From Volvox africanus (taxonomy: Eukaryota; Chlorophyta; Chlorophyceae; Chlamydomonadales; Volvocaceae), in assembly GCA_030268105.1 (NCBI GenBank), contig BSDZ01000030.1, forward strand, positions 486,916 through 550,915: a stretch of 64,000 nucleotides of DNA, given 5' to 3'. The position numbers and the translations under genes were made by a program. Shown here in pieces: positions 52,116 to 64,000 of the stretch. The stretch's first letter is position 1, and each line of letters starts with the position of its first letter. The notes under the pieces are model-generated. The model was not told the origin of the DNA, made no database searches, and was given only the letters and a program-made list of their open reading frames with translations.

Positions 52116-55100
52116 GAAGTTGCCCGGGATGTGGAGGAAGGGACTTCTCCCGGGATAGAAGAAGGTGAATGTGGCCGCTGGCCGTCGTTACGCCCTACAG
52201 TGAGGGCCCTTTTACCTGCTGTTTTCGGACAAATCGAGCGGGCTATCGAGCAACGTTTTTCGCTCGACGGACGCACGGGACTAAACCACTTCGACCCGTT
52301 GTGTAATTTATTTGCGCCACGTTGCCCCCTTCTTCCCTCAATTTATCGGGCCACACTTCTCTACTAATCCCTTCATCTTTCCGTGAGCTGTGCGAACAGC
52401 TCGCCAGGTACAAGAAGTACCGCCGTCGAAATCCGGATACTGCAGCTTGCATATTAATTCCCTCTTTTTGCCAACGTAAAGTGGCGTCTTTGTTGGAAGG
52501 TATGCAATGTGTCCTCCGATTCGAGTCGGGCACCGCTCTGTTTAACGGTGTGGATGTGACGGGCAAACCGACGATGTTGCCTAAACTACCTTACGCTGCT
52601 GAAGTGTGGTATGAGGCTCCTCTTTTGAGTCCTACCAGGTTCGGAGCCTGCTATAGGATCCCTTTTATTGTCTGCGGAGGTCGACTCCGACAGGGAATCG
52701 CGTCCCTATTATCGAGATCGGGCCTCGGAGGTCGACTGGTGAAGGCGCTTGTGGATACTGGCGCCAGTGACGACTTCATCTCGGCAAAGGAGGTGAATGA
52801 TTTGGGGTTGACCCCTCAGTCGTCTGATTGTGCACAGGTTACCCTCGATAATGGAGGAAAGCATCCCATCGTGGGGCAGGATCACCCTGAGCCTATCGAT
52901 AGGCCCTCTGCGTGTTAGGGCCCAACCGTATGTGCTACAAGGTCTCTCGGAGACAGCACAGTACATTCTGGGTGCCGCGCGACCATTACGACAGTACCGC
53001 GCGCGCATCGATATGGAGTCCACCACACTTAGTTTGTGCAAAGGGAACCTATCGACTAAGGTACGTTTCCTGTCGTACCAAGATGTCACACCAGAGGAGG
53101 GCGGAATTGTTGCGGAGCCTGAGGTTAACTTCGCTTTGACGGCGATCGTCAGCGGAAAACAAGAACCCAAGCTAATTGGGCGCAAGGAAAACCGATCGGA
53201 TGATACGGAAAGGCGCCCGTGTGTGCTTGTGAGGCCACGGGTGCAATCAAATGCTACCACCGCGCAGTCCACCGTGAAGGATCTTGAGGTCGAAGCCCTC
53301 CTGCATAATATGCTGATGTTTTTCATGACATCCCAGGGCTCCCACCTATGCGGCCTGTTGACCATACTATCCCTCTTGTGCCCAGGAGCACAACCCGTTT
53401 CATGACCTATGTACAGGTTTAAGCCCGTTGGAGCTGGATGAAGTGAAACGGCAAGTGAGGGATCTGCTCGCAAAGGGTATGATTCGGCCCAGCACATCGC
53501 CATATTCTGCACCGATACTGTTTGTCGGTAAGAAGGATGGGACGTTGCGTATGTGCATTGATTATAGGGGCTTGAATGCGACTACGATTAAAAATCGCTA
53601 CCCTTTGCCGCGCGTCGATGACCTGCTCGATAAGCTGAAAAGGCTCAGCTTATTTTTCCTCGATTGACCTTCAACAAGGGTATAATCAGATACGCATCGC
53701 TGCCTCTGATATTCCGAAAACCGCTTTCCGGACTCCCTTTGGTCACTTTCAAGTACACTGTCTTATCGTTTGGACTTACTAATGCACCCGCCACATTTCA
53801 AGCAGTTGATGGATCGCATGTTCAGACCATATATCGACAGGTTCGTCGTTTGCTATTTGGATGATATTTTAATATATTCCAAAACGCCTGCGAGGAGCAC
53901 CTGAAGCATCTTGAGCTCGTGCTTGAGGTGATGAAGCAGGAGCAATTGTTTGCTAGACGTGCCACAGTGTTTTTGGGCGCAGCCGCAAGTGGAGTATTTG
54001 GGGCCACATCGTGTCGGCCACTGGGATCAGGATGGATCCACGGAAGGTAGCTGTGGTTCGTGAATGGCCCTCACCTCAGAACCTCACCGAACTACGCCAG
54101 TTCTCTTGGGTTTGGACTAACTACTTCCGTAAGTTTATTAAAAAATTACTCCATTATTGCGGCCCCCACTTACGAATTTGACGAAGAAAGGAGGTGTTCG
54201 TTTCTCTTGAAGCCTGGACATCCGCGTGTCAGCGGGCATTCGAAGAGCTCAAACGAATCGTCCACCGACGACGTTACCCTCTCTTTTCCTGATTACTCGT
54301 TGCCGTTCCGTGTTGAAGATGTATCGGGATGCTTCCTTGCATGGAAGCGGCACTGTATTGTGCAGGAAGGACGACCGACGCCTTCCGAGTAAGAAGTTTT
54401 TCGGGTGTCGGAGACCCGATATACAACCGGAGAGCAGGAGCTGTTGGCAGCTCTACATGCTTTGAAGGAATGGCGTTGTTACCCGAGGGCCGCCCTTTAT
54501 GCTGAAGACCGATCATAAAGCCGCTGACATTCTTGCAGGAGTGTCCCTACGCTTAACTGACGACAAGCCTGTGGATGGGAGTATCTGTCTCGTTTCGACT
54601 GTACATGGGAAGTATATCGTCGGCAGGATTAATATTGCTGACGCTTCTCAGTCGACATCCATCATTACATGCTGCAATTTGGCAGCACTGGTTACTCCGT
54701 TCGCGCAGTCAGGATGGTGCCGATAGCAGCGGACCTTGCGCAGCGACTCCAGGTGGCGTATGAAGTGGATCCATGGTTCACTTCGCCCAACAATGTGAAA
54801 CATTTGCACAAGCACAAACGATTTGTGGATACGAAGGATGGCTCGACCACACAAATCGTCGTGCCAAACGACGACGCTTTGCGCTACGAATATTTCTTGC
54901 GCGGTTCCACGAGGACCGTTGGCAGGACATCCTGGAAGCACGCGATTGGCAGAGCTGGTACGACGCTCGTTCTGGTGCCTCGCGCGTGGTGAAGGATGCG
55001 GAAAACTTTGTGCAAAAGTGCAGTTTATGCCAGCGCAATAAAAACACTATCGGTAAGGGGCCAGGGTTTATTACAACCTTTACCTATACAAGATGTCCCT

Positions 55101-56211
55101 TGGGAAAGTTGTTTCTATGGACTTTGTAGTCGTACTGCCCAAAACTGAGTGGGGGATACGACTCGGTGTTCGTTAATGGTCGATCGCTTGACCAAGATGG
55201 TTCACTTAGCCCCCTGCACCTCGTCTTGCACCGCTGAGCAAACAGCACGATTATTTTTCGATAACATGGTCCGATTACACGGCGTTCCTAAAAATGTGAT
55301 ATCAGATCGCGGCGGTCAATGCACGTCTAAGTTTTGGGAAGCGCTATGTCAACTCGTTGGTATGCGCGTTCATTTGAGCACAGCATATCATCCACAATCC
55401 GATGGGCAACTGAACGCATAAATCGCACACTGGGCGACATGTTGAGGAATTTCGCGGGCCGCACACCCGTCTGTTTGGGATACGTTTCTGGACTTCGGCA
55501 GAATCGCGCTAACAAACGCTGTTAAACGCTCTACAGGTCAAAGCCTTTCTTTCTGAATTATGGATTTCATCCTGCGCTACCCGTGTGGCGAGAATTGGAG
55601 ATAAATATCCCTGCGGCTAAAACCTTTGCCAGGTCGTTCCTATCCCGCATGACAGACGCGAAGGCATGCCTGGACGCGGCACAACACGGACGACGGAGAA
55701 TTATAATAAATCTAAACGGGACGTAACATTTTCGGTGGGACAAATGGTATTACTGAGCACTAAGAACTTGCGTTCGCTCGCCGACGGTTCCCGTAAATTG
55801 TTACCTCGTTGGATCGGTCCATATCCCGTTGTTCGCATGGTAGGGAATGTAGCCGTGGAGCTATCCCTACCTTCTGACATGAATATCCATCCCACATTTC
55901 ATATTTCTTTAATTCGCCCTTATCGCGGCACAGCACCCGTTACGAACGACACCGATGCCCCTGCAGTAATGGACCCCGGTCCCGAGACCTGGATCACAGG
56001 CAAGCAAAAGGTGTATGATGTGGAACGCATACTGGATTATCGGGTTCGTCGCATTGGTCGACAACGACGAAAGCGGAAGGTGCATGAATATCTGGTCAAG
56101 TGGACTGGCTATTCTAGCGAGCATAATTCGTGGGAGCCGATGTGTAACTTCTCGCCGGAAATGAAGCCCCTGTTGGAGGAAGCTCGTCTACGCGCCAGGC
56201 AAACCCAATGA
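52116..56211 (+). pseudogene. pol: gypsy2 pol with many single-base indels
   Basis: All parts are recognisable: pre-protease domain ([10 protein letters not shown], then IPSSFREL, CILIPSF), protease with intact [11 protein letters not shown] (about 52755), RT (53428 on; YLDDIL near 53850), RNase H, integrase (SDRGGQC, DGQ) and, in one clean frame 55666-56211, integrase end and chromodomain [20 protein letters not shown]. Between these the frame changes every 100-300 bases through one-base insertions or losses with few substitutions. This is the only protease-intact gypsy2 here. The pattern suggests sequencing error as much as decay. Confidence 0.88.
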
Positions 56212-56270
56212 TCCTTGCAGTCGATGCTGTTCAATGCAGCGAGGACGCTGCATACGGGAGGGGGATAAGT

Positions 56271-57099
56271 TGTTGTACGCGGGTTCAATCACCGTTTACA
56301 TTTATGAAGGCCGCAATGCATTCAGATATCATGAAGCATAATACAATCATATTAGCATGAATATACTCAAGTATATCTAGCTAATCAGGCATGTCGCATC
56401 ATCATTCACGACATCGCGCTGGTCGGTACAACATGTTTGACTCAAGGCTGTATAATTAATGCGTGATCTATCCATTGGCATATTATATCACGTCATAATA
56501 CTTTGAATAGTATTACCTCATCTGTGTCATAACCATACGCGTATGCAAGAATGCGACGATCGCGATGGTTGGGTCGGCAACCGAATATCGATATTCGGAC
56601 CTTTGCATATTGCAGGCGTTTGCATCCATAATATCACGAATGACACGATATTTAGAGCAGTATTACCAAGGTACTCACACTTGAGATCGTAATATCCAGT
56701 GAGGACCCTGTACTGCACATCGGTATCAGGCGATGTGATAGGTGCGAGGACAGCCGCCTAGAGACCGAAGTCGGCGCGACGCTAACTTTGGACCAAGTAT
56801 TCGGAGTACTTAACTCTATCCGATACGCATACATACGATATAATCATTTATTATTCGGCCTGAGCCTATTCTAGCATTCCATCTGCAGCCGACTGATGAA
56901 CATTGCCCACGGGGTCCTGACGGCGGACTTGTAATTCTGTAACTGAAGAAACATTGTAAGTTGAATCTTTCCTTACTATTGAGTCTTCGCTGTCTACTAT
57001 TCGCATTGGCTTGCCTTGCTGTTCGTAAGCCTGGTACGCACGCAGCTAACACCTAGACGTGCAGAGCTAATACATGATTGAAGAAGGAAGGATACAACA
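56271..57099 (+). repeat. LTR2, 3' LTR of plus gypsy2
   Basis: 829 bp, TGTTGTACGCGGG to GGATACAACA, preceded by the polypurine tract GGGAGGGGGATAAG. It has scattered one-base indels like the pol upstream. It is followed by 31 bp and an inverted LTR2. Confidence 0.9.
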
Positions 57100-57130
57100 C
57101 AGGCCAACAAACCGGTCTGGATACCAAATT

Positions 57131-57975
57131 TGTTGTATCCTTCCTTCTTCACTCATGCACTGAATCTGCACGTCTGGATGTTAACTAGTGCGCACCAAGC
57201 TTGCGAACAGCAAGGCGATCCCAATGCGAGCAAAGTGGACAGTGGAAGACATCAAGAATGAGGAAAGATCCAACTTACAATAGTCGCTTCGTTTTACAAA
57301 TTGGTAGATGGCCGTCAGACCCCGCGGGCAATGTCATCACTCGGCTGCAGATGGGATGCTAGAATAGCTCAGGCCGAATATAAATAAGTTATAACGTATG
57401 TATGCGAATTTGCATACATACGTATACTCATTTATATAAGTACACAAGTACTTAGTCCAAAGTAGCACGAGCCAACTTCGTCTCTAGGCGGCCGTCCTCG
57501 CACCTATCACGTCGCGATACCGATGTGCAGTACAGGTCTCACTGGATTTCGATCTCAAGTTGTGAGTACCTTATAGCACTGTCTCCTAAAATACCGCGTA
57601 TATCCGTGATATTATCTGGATGCAACGCATGTAATATGCAAAGGACCGAATATCGATATTGGTTGCCGGACCCCAACCGTCGCGATCATCGCATTCTCTG
57701 CATTACGCGTATGGTTTATGATGTAAATGAAGGTAATAATATTAAAGTATTATTACGTGATATAAAATGCAATGGATAGATCACGCATTAATTATCAGCC
57801 TCGAGTCAAACATGTAGACCGACATGTGTGATGTCGTAGATGATAATGCGCCATGCACTGATTAGCTATATATACTCGAGTATATCATGCTAATATGATT
57901 GTATTATGCTTCATAAGTTCAAATGCATTGCGAGCCTATTTCGGTGCAAACGCGTGATCGAACCGGCATACAACA
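57131..57975 (-). repeat. LTR2, reverse, head of a lost minus gypsy2
   Basis: 845 bp. The 31-bp spacer 57100-57130 contains, on the minus strand, TGGTATCCAGACCGG, a diverged primer site, so this is the 5' LTR of a minus element whose whole body is missing. With 56271-57099 it forms a long inverted repeat. Confidence 0.85.
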
Positions 57976-58980
57976 GTTTACACCCGTGCAGGACAAGTGA
58001 CACACATACCACCGCCGCTCCCGCTACATGGGCACCTGTGCCAATGCAAGATCTCCACGTCAGCAAGTACCCCCCTACACGTGCTGGGCATCTACTGTCC
58101 GGAAGACACCTTAGTCCGAACCCACATATACACGCACTGCCAGACAGTTCTAAGACAGGCCAAGAATAACGGGGAACATGTAATCCTGGCCGGAGACTTT
58201 AATGCCGTCCTGAACCCTGATGACCGCAGCACAGGCCTGCTTGACACAGCAGACCGACTACACCTCAAATTCATCACCGATAACATGCTCACACCAGTGC
58301 CTGAAAACCGCTCCCCCCGCCACCTGTCCTTCAAACAATGGAGCAAGGAACGCTGTACACACCAAAGCCGAATAGATGATATCCTGATGTGCCCCGCTCT
58401 ACACGCGAGCATAGAAGCGGGGACACCTGCAAACGGGAACACACCACAAGCATACTGCACTGTCTCTGTCGCCGGAGGAAACTTCGACCATAACCCCGTA
58501 CATGTCCGCCTGCCCACCGACACTATCCGCCTGTGGGACGCCAAGAGACCGGTGACCCCAAAGAACCAAGACGGAGACGGGGTCCTAATTAAATGGAAAA
58601 ACGTGATACTACCGGTTCCGAACACCACAATCCCTGCAGCGCAATCAAAGATGGATGCCTCGCTCACGTCGGACATCCTCAGCCTCCAGAAATACCTCCG
58701 CCCAGCCGTCCATGAGATTGAGGCTGGCATTGCGAAACACACCGAGGACCCCACTGATATGACAGCCATCCACTTGATGACACTACTTCGCGACCACGAC
58801 AGCATCACGGCGGTCAATGTAGAGATTGCGGCAGCAATGCTTCAAACAACCCTCAACAAGGGACTAGACATCCTACTAGACCTGTGCCCGCAGAAACCAC
58901 CACATACGGGCAAAATACACACCAAACGCACAGTCAGCAGAGGACTGAAAAAGCTACACAGAGAACACACCCGGCTCAAA
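57976..58980 (+). CDS. LINE endonuclease domain (APE type), 5' truncated
   Basis: The open frame carries motifs of apurinic-endonuclease-like LINE nucleases in order: LHVLGIYCPED, LAGDFNAVL (catalytic Asp and Asn, about 58190), SRIDDIL (about 58370) and FDHNPVHV (the final Asp-His, about 58490). The enzyme would nick the chromosomal target for target-primed reverse transcription. The first part of the domain with the metal-binding Glu is missing because LTR2 abuts it. The linker after the nuclease continues to KLHREHTRLK, where solo LTR1 interrupts it. After removing the LTR and one TCAAA the frame continues at 59819. Confidence 0.85.
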
Positions 58981-59813
58981 TGTTGTACCTCTCCTTCGGG
59001 TTTGCTCATAAATATCTGCGCGTCTGAAAGCTTTCGACACCGATGCGCGAGCACTTGCAAGTACAGCAAGGCAAGCGAAAGCAAACAGAGACAGCGGAAG
59101 ACTTCAAGACAAGAAGAGATATAACTTACAATCTTACAGACCGAAGCGATGCAATGGACGAGATCACCGTCAGCACCGGAAGCAAGCAATCATCACGCGG
59201 CGGTGATAAGTGAAGTTCAGGCTTCACTAGGGCTAAGTAGAAGAGCGTATAGCAATAATAATATCAAACACACGAGTGTTCTCCGGTATCAAATGTCTTG
59301 TCTTACTTAGCCGTCCTCGCATCTGTTATACTTGCAGCATCACGACGCCATACTACTCACACTAGGAGGCCGATCCTAAGTGTGACAACCCTACTGCGTA
59401 TAGGCGATGTCTATGTATAACAACCGATAAGCCTTTCCAGCATTCACATGATGCAAGGGTCCGAATAACGATATTCAGTTGCAAGGCATGTATCGTGACG
59501 AGTGCGGCGCTCTCAACGTGTGCTGTAATGAAGTAATATTATACCAGATAATATTACTTATCGTTCCATAGCACGAGCATAATGCACATCTCAATCGTTT
59601 GGGATTTCATGCATGCTAGGCGGATCAGCCATGATGCGATGTCGCGATGGATAATGGTAACATGCAAAATACATACATAAATGTATGCGGATACATTTAT
59701 GTCATGCAAGTTCATTCATATGCATAAGTCATTCATGCGTTCATCAAGACAGCACTTCGCCTCGTAGCGTCGCATCGACCTACTCATTGGCAGAAACGAA
59801 CCGTAGCACAACA
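58981..59813 (-). repeat. Solo LTR1 in the LINE, TCAAA target duplication
   Basis: 833 bp, reverse. It is flanked by TCAAA at 58976-58980 and 59814-59818, a perfect duplication. Excision restores the LINE reading frame. Confidence 0.96.
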
Positions 59814-59818
59814 TCAAA

Positions 59819-61573
59819 CACGAATACGAAAGGGAACTACGGATGCAGGCCGCCCCTGGATACCAACAGCCTGATTGCGCGGATAACTCAACAAGCCCTA
59901 ATGGGTCGGCATCGAACAGCACCCACACACCTCCCGATGCGAGGGGCTTGCTGGAGCAACTACGTGACACGATTTGATGGGTCGGTAGCCAAATACGACA
60001 GGCGCTAACAATAGAACGCCGGAAAAACATAGCTGCAGCGTGACGCCGAACCCAACATCTGATTGCCACACGCCCTCGTCGGGCTCACCAAGGCATCTTC
60101 AGCAAGGATGAACTCGAACGCGGCCTACCTGCGGTGAAACACCCAGTCTCAGGAAAAGTGTGCACGGAACCCAAATCCATCCTTGAAGCTGTACACCAGT
60201 ACTACCAGAAGCAGGCCGCCCCCATTAGCGCTCCAAAGACTGGACGGTACCACCCCGAGGAAATCCCACGATCGTACCCATTCCTGCAGAACACCGCACC
60301 AGACGCCTTCTCCCTAACCAGCCTGAGACAGGCCACGGATAAAGTCTTGCTTTGCAGCGTCGCCGACTCGTTTAACTTTAACAAATGTATCCAACACCTA
60401 GCCCGTAATAAGACGCCGGGACCAGATGGACTACCTAACGAGTTGCTGAGGGCATTGCCTGCTACCTTACAGACCACCATCCATGACCGCCTGAAAGTTA
60501 TGTGGGTCCAGGCCCGCACACCGAAGACATGGACTGAATCCGTCATGGTCCTCCTACCGAAAGCAGGGGATGCGCTCCTCTTGAGCAACAAGAGACCCAT
60601 TGCCCTCGCCAACACCCTTTATAAGCTATGGACTAGCCTCGTCACAGTGTCCATCGGGGACGTCGCTCCCAAACTCGCATTGTTCAGTGAGGCGCAAGAA
60701 GGGTTCCTCCGGTACAGAAACACGGAAAGGCAAATCCAATACCTGCTCCATGTGATTGAGGATGCTGGCCTCGCACACAAAGATCTCTACTTGCTATATG
60801 TCGACTTCTCCTCGGCATTCAACACCATCAACCACGACCTGCTGCTACAGATCATGTACGACTTGGGGCTACCCGAAGACCTCATCTATGTCGTACGGGA
60901 CCTTTACAGCCAGGCACGGACCACTATACGGACAGAGCACGGCCACACAGCATCAATAATGATCGAACGCGGCACGGTTCAGGGAGACACGCTTTTGCCG
61001 GTGCTATTCATCATCTTCCTCGAACCACTCCTCCGATGGCTCCATGCAGGCGGACGAGGGTACAAATATGGCTGCCTCTTTGACAGCTTGAACGCCAGAT
61101 ACCACGGAAGCTCAGGCGCATACGCCGACGACCTCGCTGTGATGACCAACAACGCACAAGACCTACAAATGCAATGCGACAAAATCAGCTTGTACTCAAA
61201 ATGGGCGGGCCTGCACGTAAACCACAAAAAAAGCGCAGTGACGGGCATCCTGCACCACAGAGCTTGGGCTGACCGAGGCCTGAACGGACCCACTTGTACA
61301 CGCACACTCAAGTCAGCCCTGGAGGAAAAAATCAAGATAAGCGGCCAGGCAGTGCCGTACCTACCCCCCACGGAGCCCTACAAATACCTTGGGGTACACG
61401 TGACGATGACCCTCAACTGGAGTGCACAGATGGCCCATGTCTGCAAGACGGTGAGGGACAAGGGTGACCTACTTCAGGGCTCCCTAGCATCGCCGGACCA
61501 ATGCATCAGAATCATACAGACTTGTATACAACCGGTAGTGTCGTACAGCTTCCCCACCATGGCATACACCTAA
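59819..61573 (+). pseudogene. LINE reverse transcriptase
   Basis: The frame continues from the endonuclease. It has two TGA codons at 59975-59977 and 60041-60043; the second stands before CGC CGA in an Arg-rich stretch and the first may also come from CGA. The RT proper reads open from 60134: NKTPGPDGLPNELL, RPIALANTLYKLW, FSEAQEGFL, DFSSAFNTINHDLL, GTVQGDTLLPVLF, AYADDLAVM (catalytic Asp-Asp about 61125) and HKKSAVTGIL. These are RT motifs 0-7 of APE-type LINEs. It would copy the element RNA at the nicked target. The frame ends at 61573 by a one-base loss (AYT, then the next frame NDIKLLDAMIARV). Confidence 0.92.
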
Positions 61574-61586
61574 CGATATCAAACTT

Positions 61587-62150
61587 TTGGACGCGATGAT
61601 AGCACGCGTAGCCCGACGCTGCTACGGCTTGCCCACCAGTTTCCCCACACGTGCCGTGCTGCTACCAGCGGAACAGTATGGATTGGGAGTTGGGTCCCTG
61701 CTACCGATCTACGTGCGCATGGCAGTACGTGCGCTGGTCTTATCCCTAAATGATGAAGGCCGGCTAGGCGTCGTGACAAGAGCCATGCTTGAGCTGCAGT
61801 GTCGTCTGGCGGCCGACACCAGGATGCACATGTTGAAACGTGAGAGCAGTTTTTATACCGCCTTAAAACAGCTGACCCTGGCGCGAGACCACGGCATCAC
61901 GATCACAGACAAGGGGATGCCGTACAACACATCCCTAAACACTCTCATGACGGCCGCCTCCGTCATCAACGCACGGCAGGACACAAAGCCCGGAACCCTG
62001 CCATTCCGGTGCCTGCTCCCCTTAACAGAGCTGGGCTTAGACATGCACGCGCTCATTGACAAGAACACAACACAACACCTCATCACCACCACCGAACTCC
62101 AGAGGCTTTTCCCCGGGGCAAGGTGCAACACCGGCACAAGATTGCACTGA
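61587..62150 (+). pseudogene. LINE post-RT region
   Basis: The frame continues the RT thumb and post-RT region after the frameshift: LDAMIARVARRCYGLPTS and EQYGLGVGSLLPIYVRMAVR are typical of LINE sequences after RT. It then shows a mostly helical region (LLPLTELGLDMHALI) and ends at a stop by frameshift. No function beyond the RT family is assigned. Confidence 0.8.
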
Positions 62151-64000
62151 ATCGACTAAGCCTAGCGATAAGTGCCCAATGCCCCCAAGCCCCACAACTA
62201 AGGCACATGACCCGCGTTGCTGGTCGTCCGTGCTACCTCTGGAAGACAGACGCCTCCGCGAGATTCCCAGCGACCTGCCATTCACCGGCCTCCGGCACAA
62301 AGCAAGTCTTCCCAACCCAATACTAGCACCATCCCTCGACCCACATGTACGCCGTAATACACCTATCGTGTGGTGTAAGACCACGCAGAAACCTCACCAT
62401 CCCCACACCAAGCCAGACGACATGAAGAGCGACTCGCCAGCGCCGCCGAGCCGCCCTGCGGATCCAGCATGCACAGGACGGAAGCGCACAAGATCCGCCT
62501 ATCAGCGGCAACAGGACTTCATCAACAACAATACACGCTGTGACAACAGCAACGTGAGAACAGATTCTGCAGCCATCCACGGCGCGCAACTCTGAGACCC
62601 GGCCCCACAATGCACGTTGTATATAGAAGCGAGACGTGTCATGGCAGCCCTGCAAAAAGACACCCGTAGGAGTGTACCCAACCTAGGAAACCCTCCCGGG
62701 CCTATCGTCCAGGGGCCAAGCCGGCAAACCTGTCGCACACTAAACATCGGTATGACCCCCGTGCCAGGAGAAACCGGCACCCCAAACCCCGTGCTGGCAT
62801 ACCTCGCTGAAAAGGGACTTGACTGCACGCCGGTAGCGCCAAGTCACTCCCGCGCCAGCACAGGCACGGGTGTGACACGGGCTGGATCGAGCATCACCGC
62901 CAGGAAATACGCCGGTCACCCACCTACACCCGAACCGGCCGGAGCGCTACCAGGGACACCGAAGCCACCAGAGCACCTCACCCCACAATGGTGGAGACCT
63001 TGATGGAAGGTTACCCGCGATCAAATCCTGGAAGACCGGATACCCTGGAAGCCTGGAAAAGGACAAGCAAAGGATACAACGGGGCAACAACAGATAGTTT
63101 ACGACCTATACAACGACGCAGAGGACATCGCGGAAATACTCGCGGGCCCAATCACAAAACGTACCGTCCCTTCAAAGGTGAAACCCCCCAGGAAACGGAA
63201 AACTGGGCGGATACGACCTCAACCCATGAACAATACTACAGTTCGCTGGAAAGACACTATTACCCCGAAGTCTATCGTCGGCGCTTATGCCAGTATGGAT
63301 ACGTGCCCAAGCAGCTCTTGCCAGTGACAGGCCTCTATGGCACGCGGATCGACCGCCACTTCCGCAGAGTAATATGGGAGCCGTCTGATATCCCCGCAAC
63401 ACAACTCGGAAGGTTGCCCAACGGACCAGGCGATGGAGAGATATGAGCAAACGAGATCACAGAGGGTGAACCCCCTCTCGAAATACCCAAAACCCAAGGA
63501 CAGCAATCTAACGACCCCTCAGCGGCAGGCCGATGGGACCCGCCCCCCTTGGAGCAAAACCAGCGGGCACGCCTTATTCGAGCGAACACTACCTTTGAGA
63601 CCGCGCCATGCAATCCATACACGGACACGTGCCCCACGGAAAGTACCGAATCCAGATAGGACTGCAACCAAAGAGGGCAGCTCAACCGAAGGGAACGTGG
63701 CCTTTGCCTATGACCCGAGAGGGAAATGCGTGGGCACCCTCACCCTGCAACGCTTAGAGACCCTCAGAATGCGATACCAACACACGAACGAAACTACCGG
63801 AGGTACACAGAAGCTTATCCCCCCAGGGCGACTTCGCCGAAGACGCGCATGCCTTCTTCTGCGGTACAGAAAGGATCCCAATGGGCGAGAGTCGAAAGAC
63901 CTGCCACGGTCGCAGGCGACCATGAATAGACAACTGCGCCGCACGTTGGTTGACGCCCTGCACACTAGACGCCGGCCAGTTGTCGAAAGGTTTTCATCCC
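62151..64000 (+). pseudogene. LINE C-terminal coding region, fragmented
   Basis: Coding style continues but the frame changes several times: about 62123-62326 (RHMTRVAGRPCYLW), 62340-62595 and 62617-63003 (Pro/Thr-rich), then a segment near 63080-63300 (IVYDLYNDAEDIAEIL...VRWKDTITPKSIVGAYASM), one near 63300-63440 (YVPKQLLPVTG, RRVIWEPSDIP) and one from 63690 (NVAFAYDPRGKCVGTLTLQRL). The two Trp-containing blocks look like small paired domains, but I cannot name them. No CCHC knuckle, no RNase H and no Josephin motif is seen before the window ends. Exact boundaries are uncertain. Confidence 0.6.

Larger units (their letters stand above)
57976..64000 (+). mobile_element. LINE retrotransposon, 5' truncated, running off the window
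   Basis: A collinear element: endonuclease, solo LTR1 insertion, RT and a long C-terminal coding region with frameshifts to the end of the window. It is GC-richer than the gypsy DNA around it. No 3' end is seen here. Confidence 0.85.

Noticed and set aside
58092..58817. 241-codon minus-strand frame opposite the LINE endonuclease
   Set aside because: It mirrors a plus-strand frame that has clear endonuclease motifs in order.

Overview
This is repeat-rich nuclear DNA of a eukaryote. It holds no bacterial-type genes, almost no host genes, and is about 95% retrotransposon. Clues to the host are an intron-containing tRNA-Ile(AAU), Ty3/gypsy chromoviruses with C-terminal chromodomains, a primer-binding site resembling initiator tRNA-Met, an APE-type LINE, and a short interstitial tract of the Chlamydomonas-type telomere unit TTTTAGGG. 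A green alga is my best guess; this is inference.

Two related Ty3/gypsy families (called gypsy1 and gypsy2 here) and a third LTR family (LTR3) make up most of the window. Their LTRs are about 820-850 bp, begin TGTTGT, end ACAACA and make 5-bp target duplications. The gypsy1/2 order is LTR, primer site, a small predicted spliced ORF (ORF0) overlapping the gag start, gag with a short zinc knuckle, one UAG codon, then in the same frame a pre-protease domain, aspartic protease, RT, RNase H, integrase and chromodomain, then a polypurine tract and LTR. No copy is intact. gypsy2b is a decayed sublineage whose copies share a premature gag stop and a mutated protease motif.

Layout: 1-1503, chimeric gypsy2-like pol; 1504-3161, LINE-like 3' segment encoding a multi-pass membrane region plus half a Josephin-like cysteine peptidase, ending in (TAT)10; 3162-6902, 5' half of a minus-strand gypsy1; 6903-8462, host tandem unit with solo LTR3 that holds a solo LTR2; 8463-28452, a nest (plus gypsy2b interrupted by minus gypsy2b, itself interrupted by gypsy1 that carries a head-to-head telomere-repeat scar); 28453-29402, LTR3 end, a complete 861-bp host unit with the tRNA gene, and an LTR3 start; 29403-32775, minus gypsy2; 32776-50641, a run of plus-strand gypsy1 copies landing in one another; 50642-51816, minus gypsy2b gag; about 51817-57099, an indel-ridden plus gypsy2; 57131-57975, an inverted LTR2; 57976-64000, a LINE (endonuclease, RT, long C-terminal region) split by a solo LTR1.

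The elements act as layers of insertion. Excising solo LTRs with their target duplications restores the host reading frame or sequence, which gives a relative order of events. Recurrent CGA-to-TGA stops suggest deamination of methylated CpG as a main route of inactivation.
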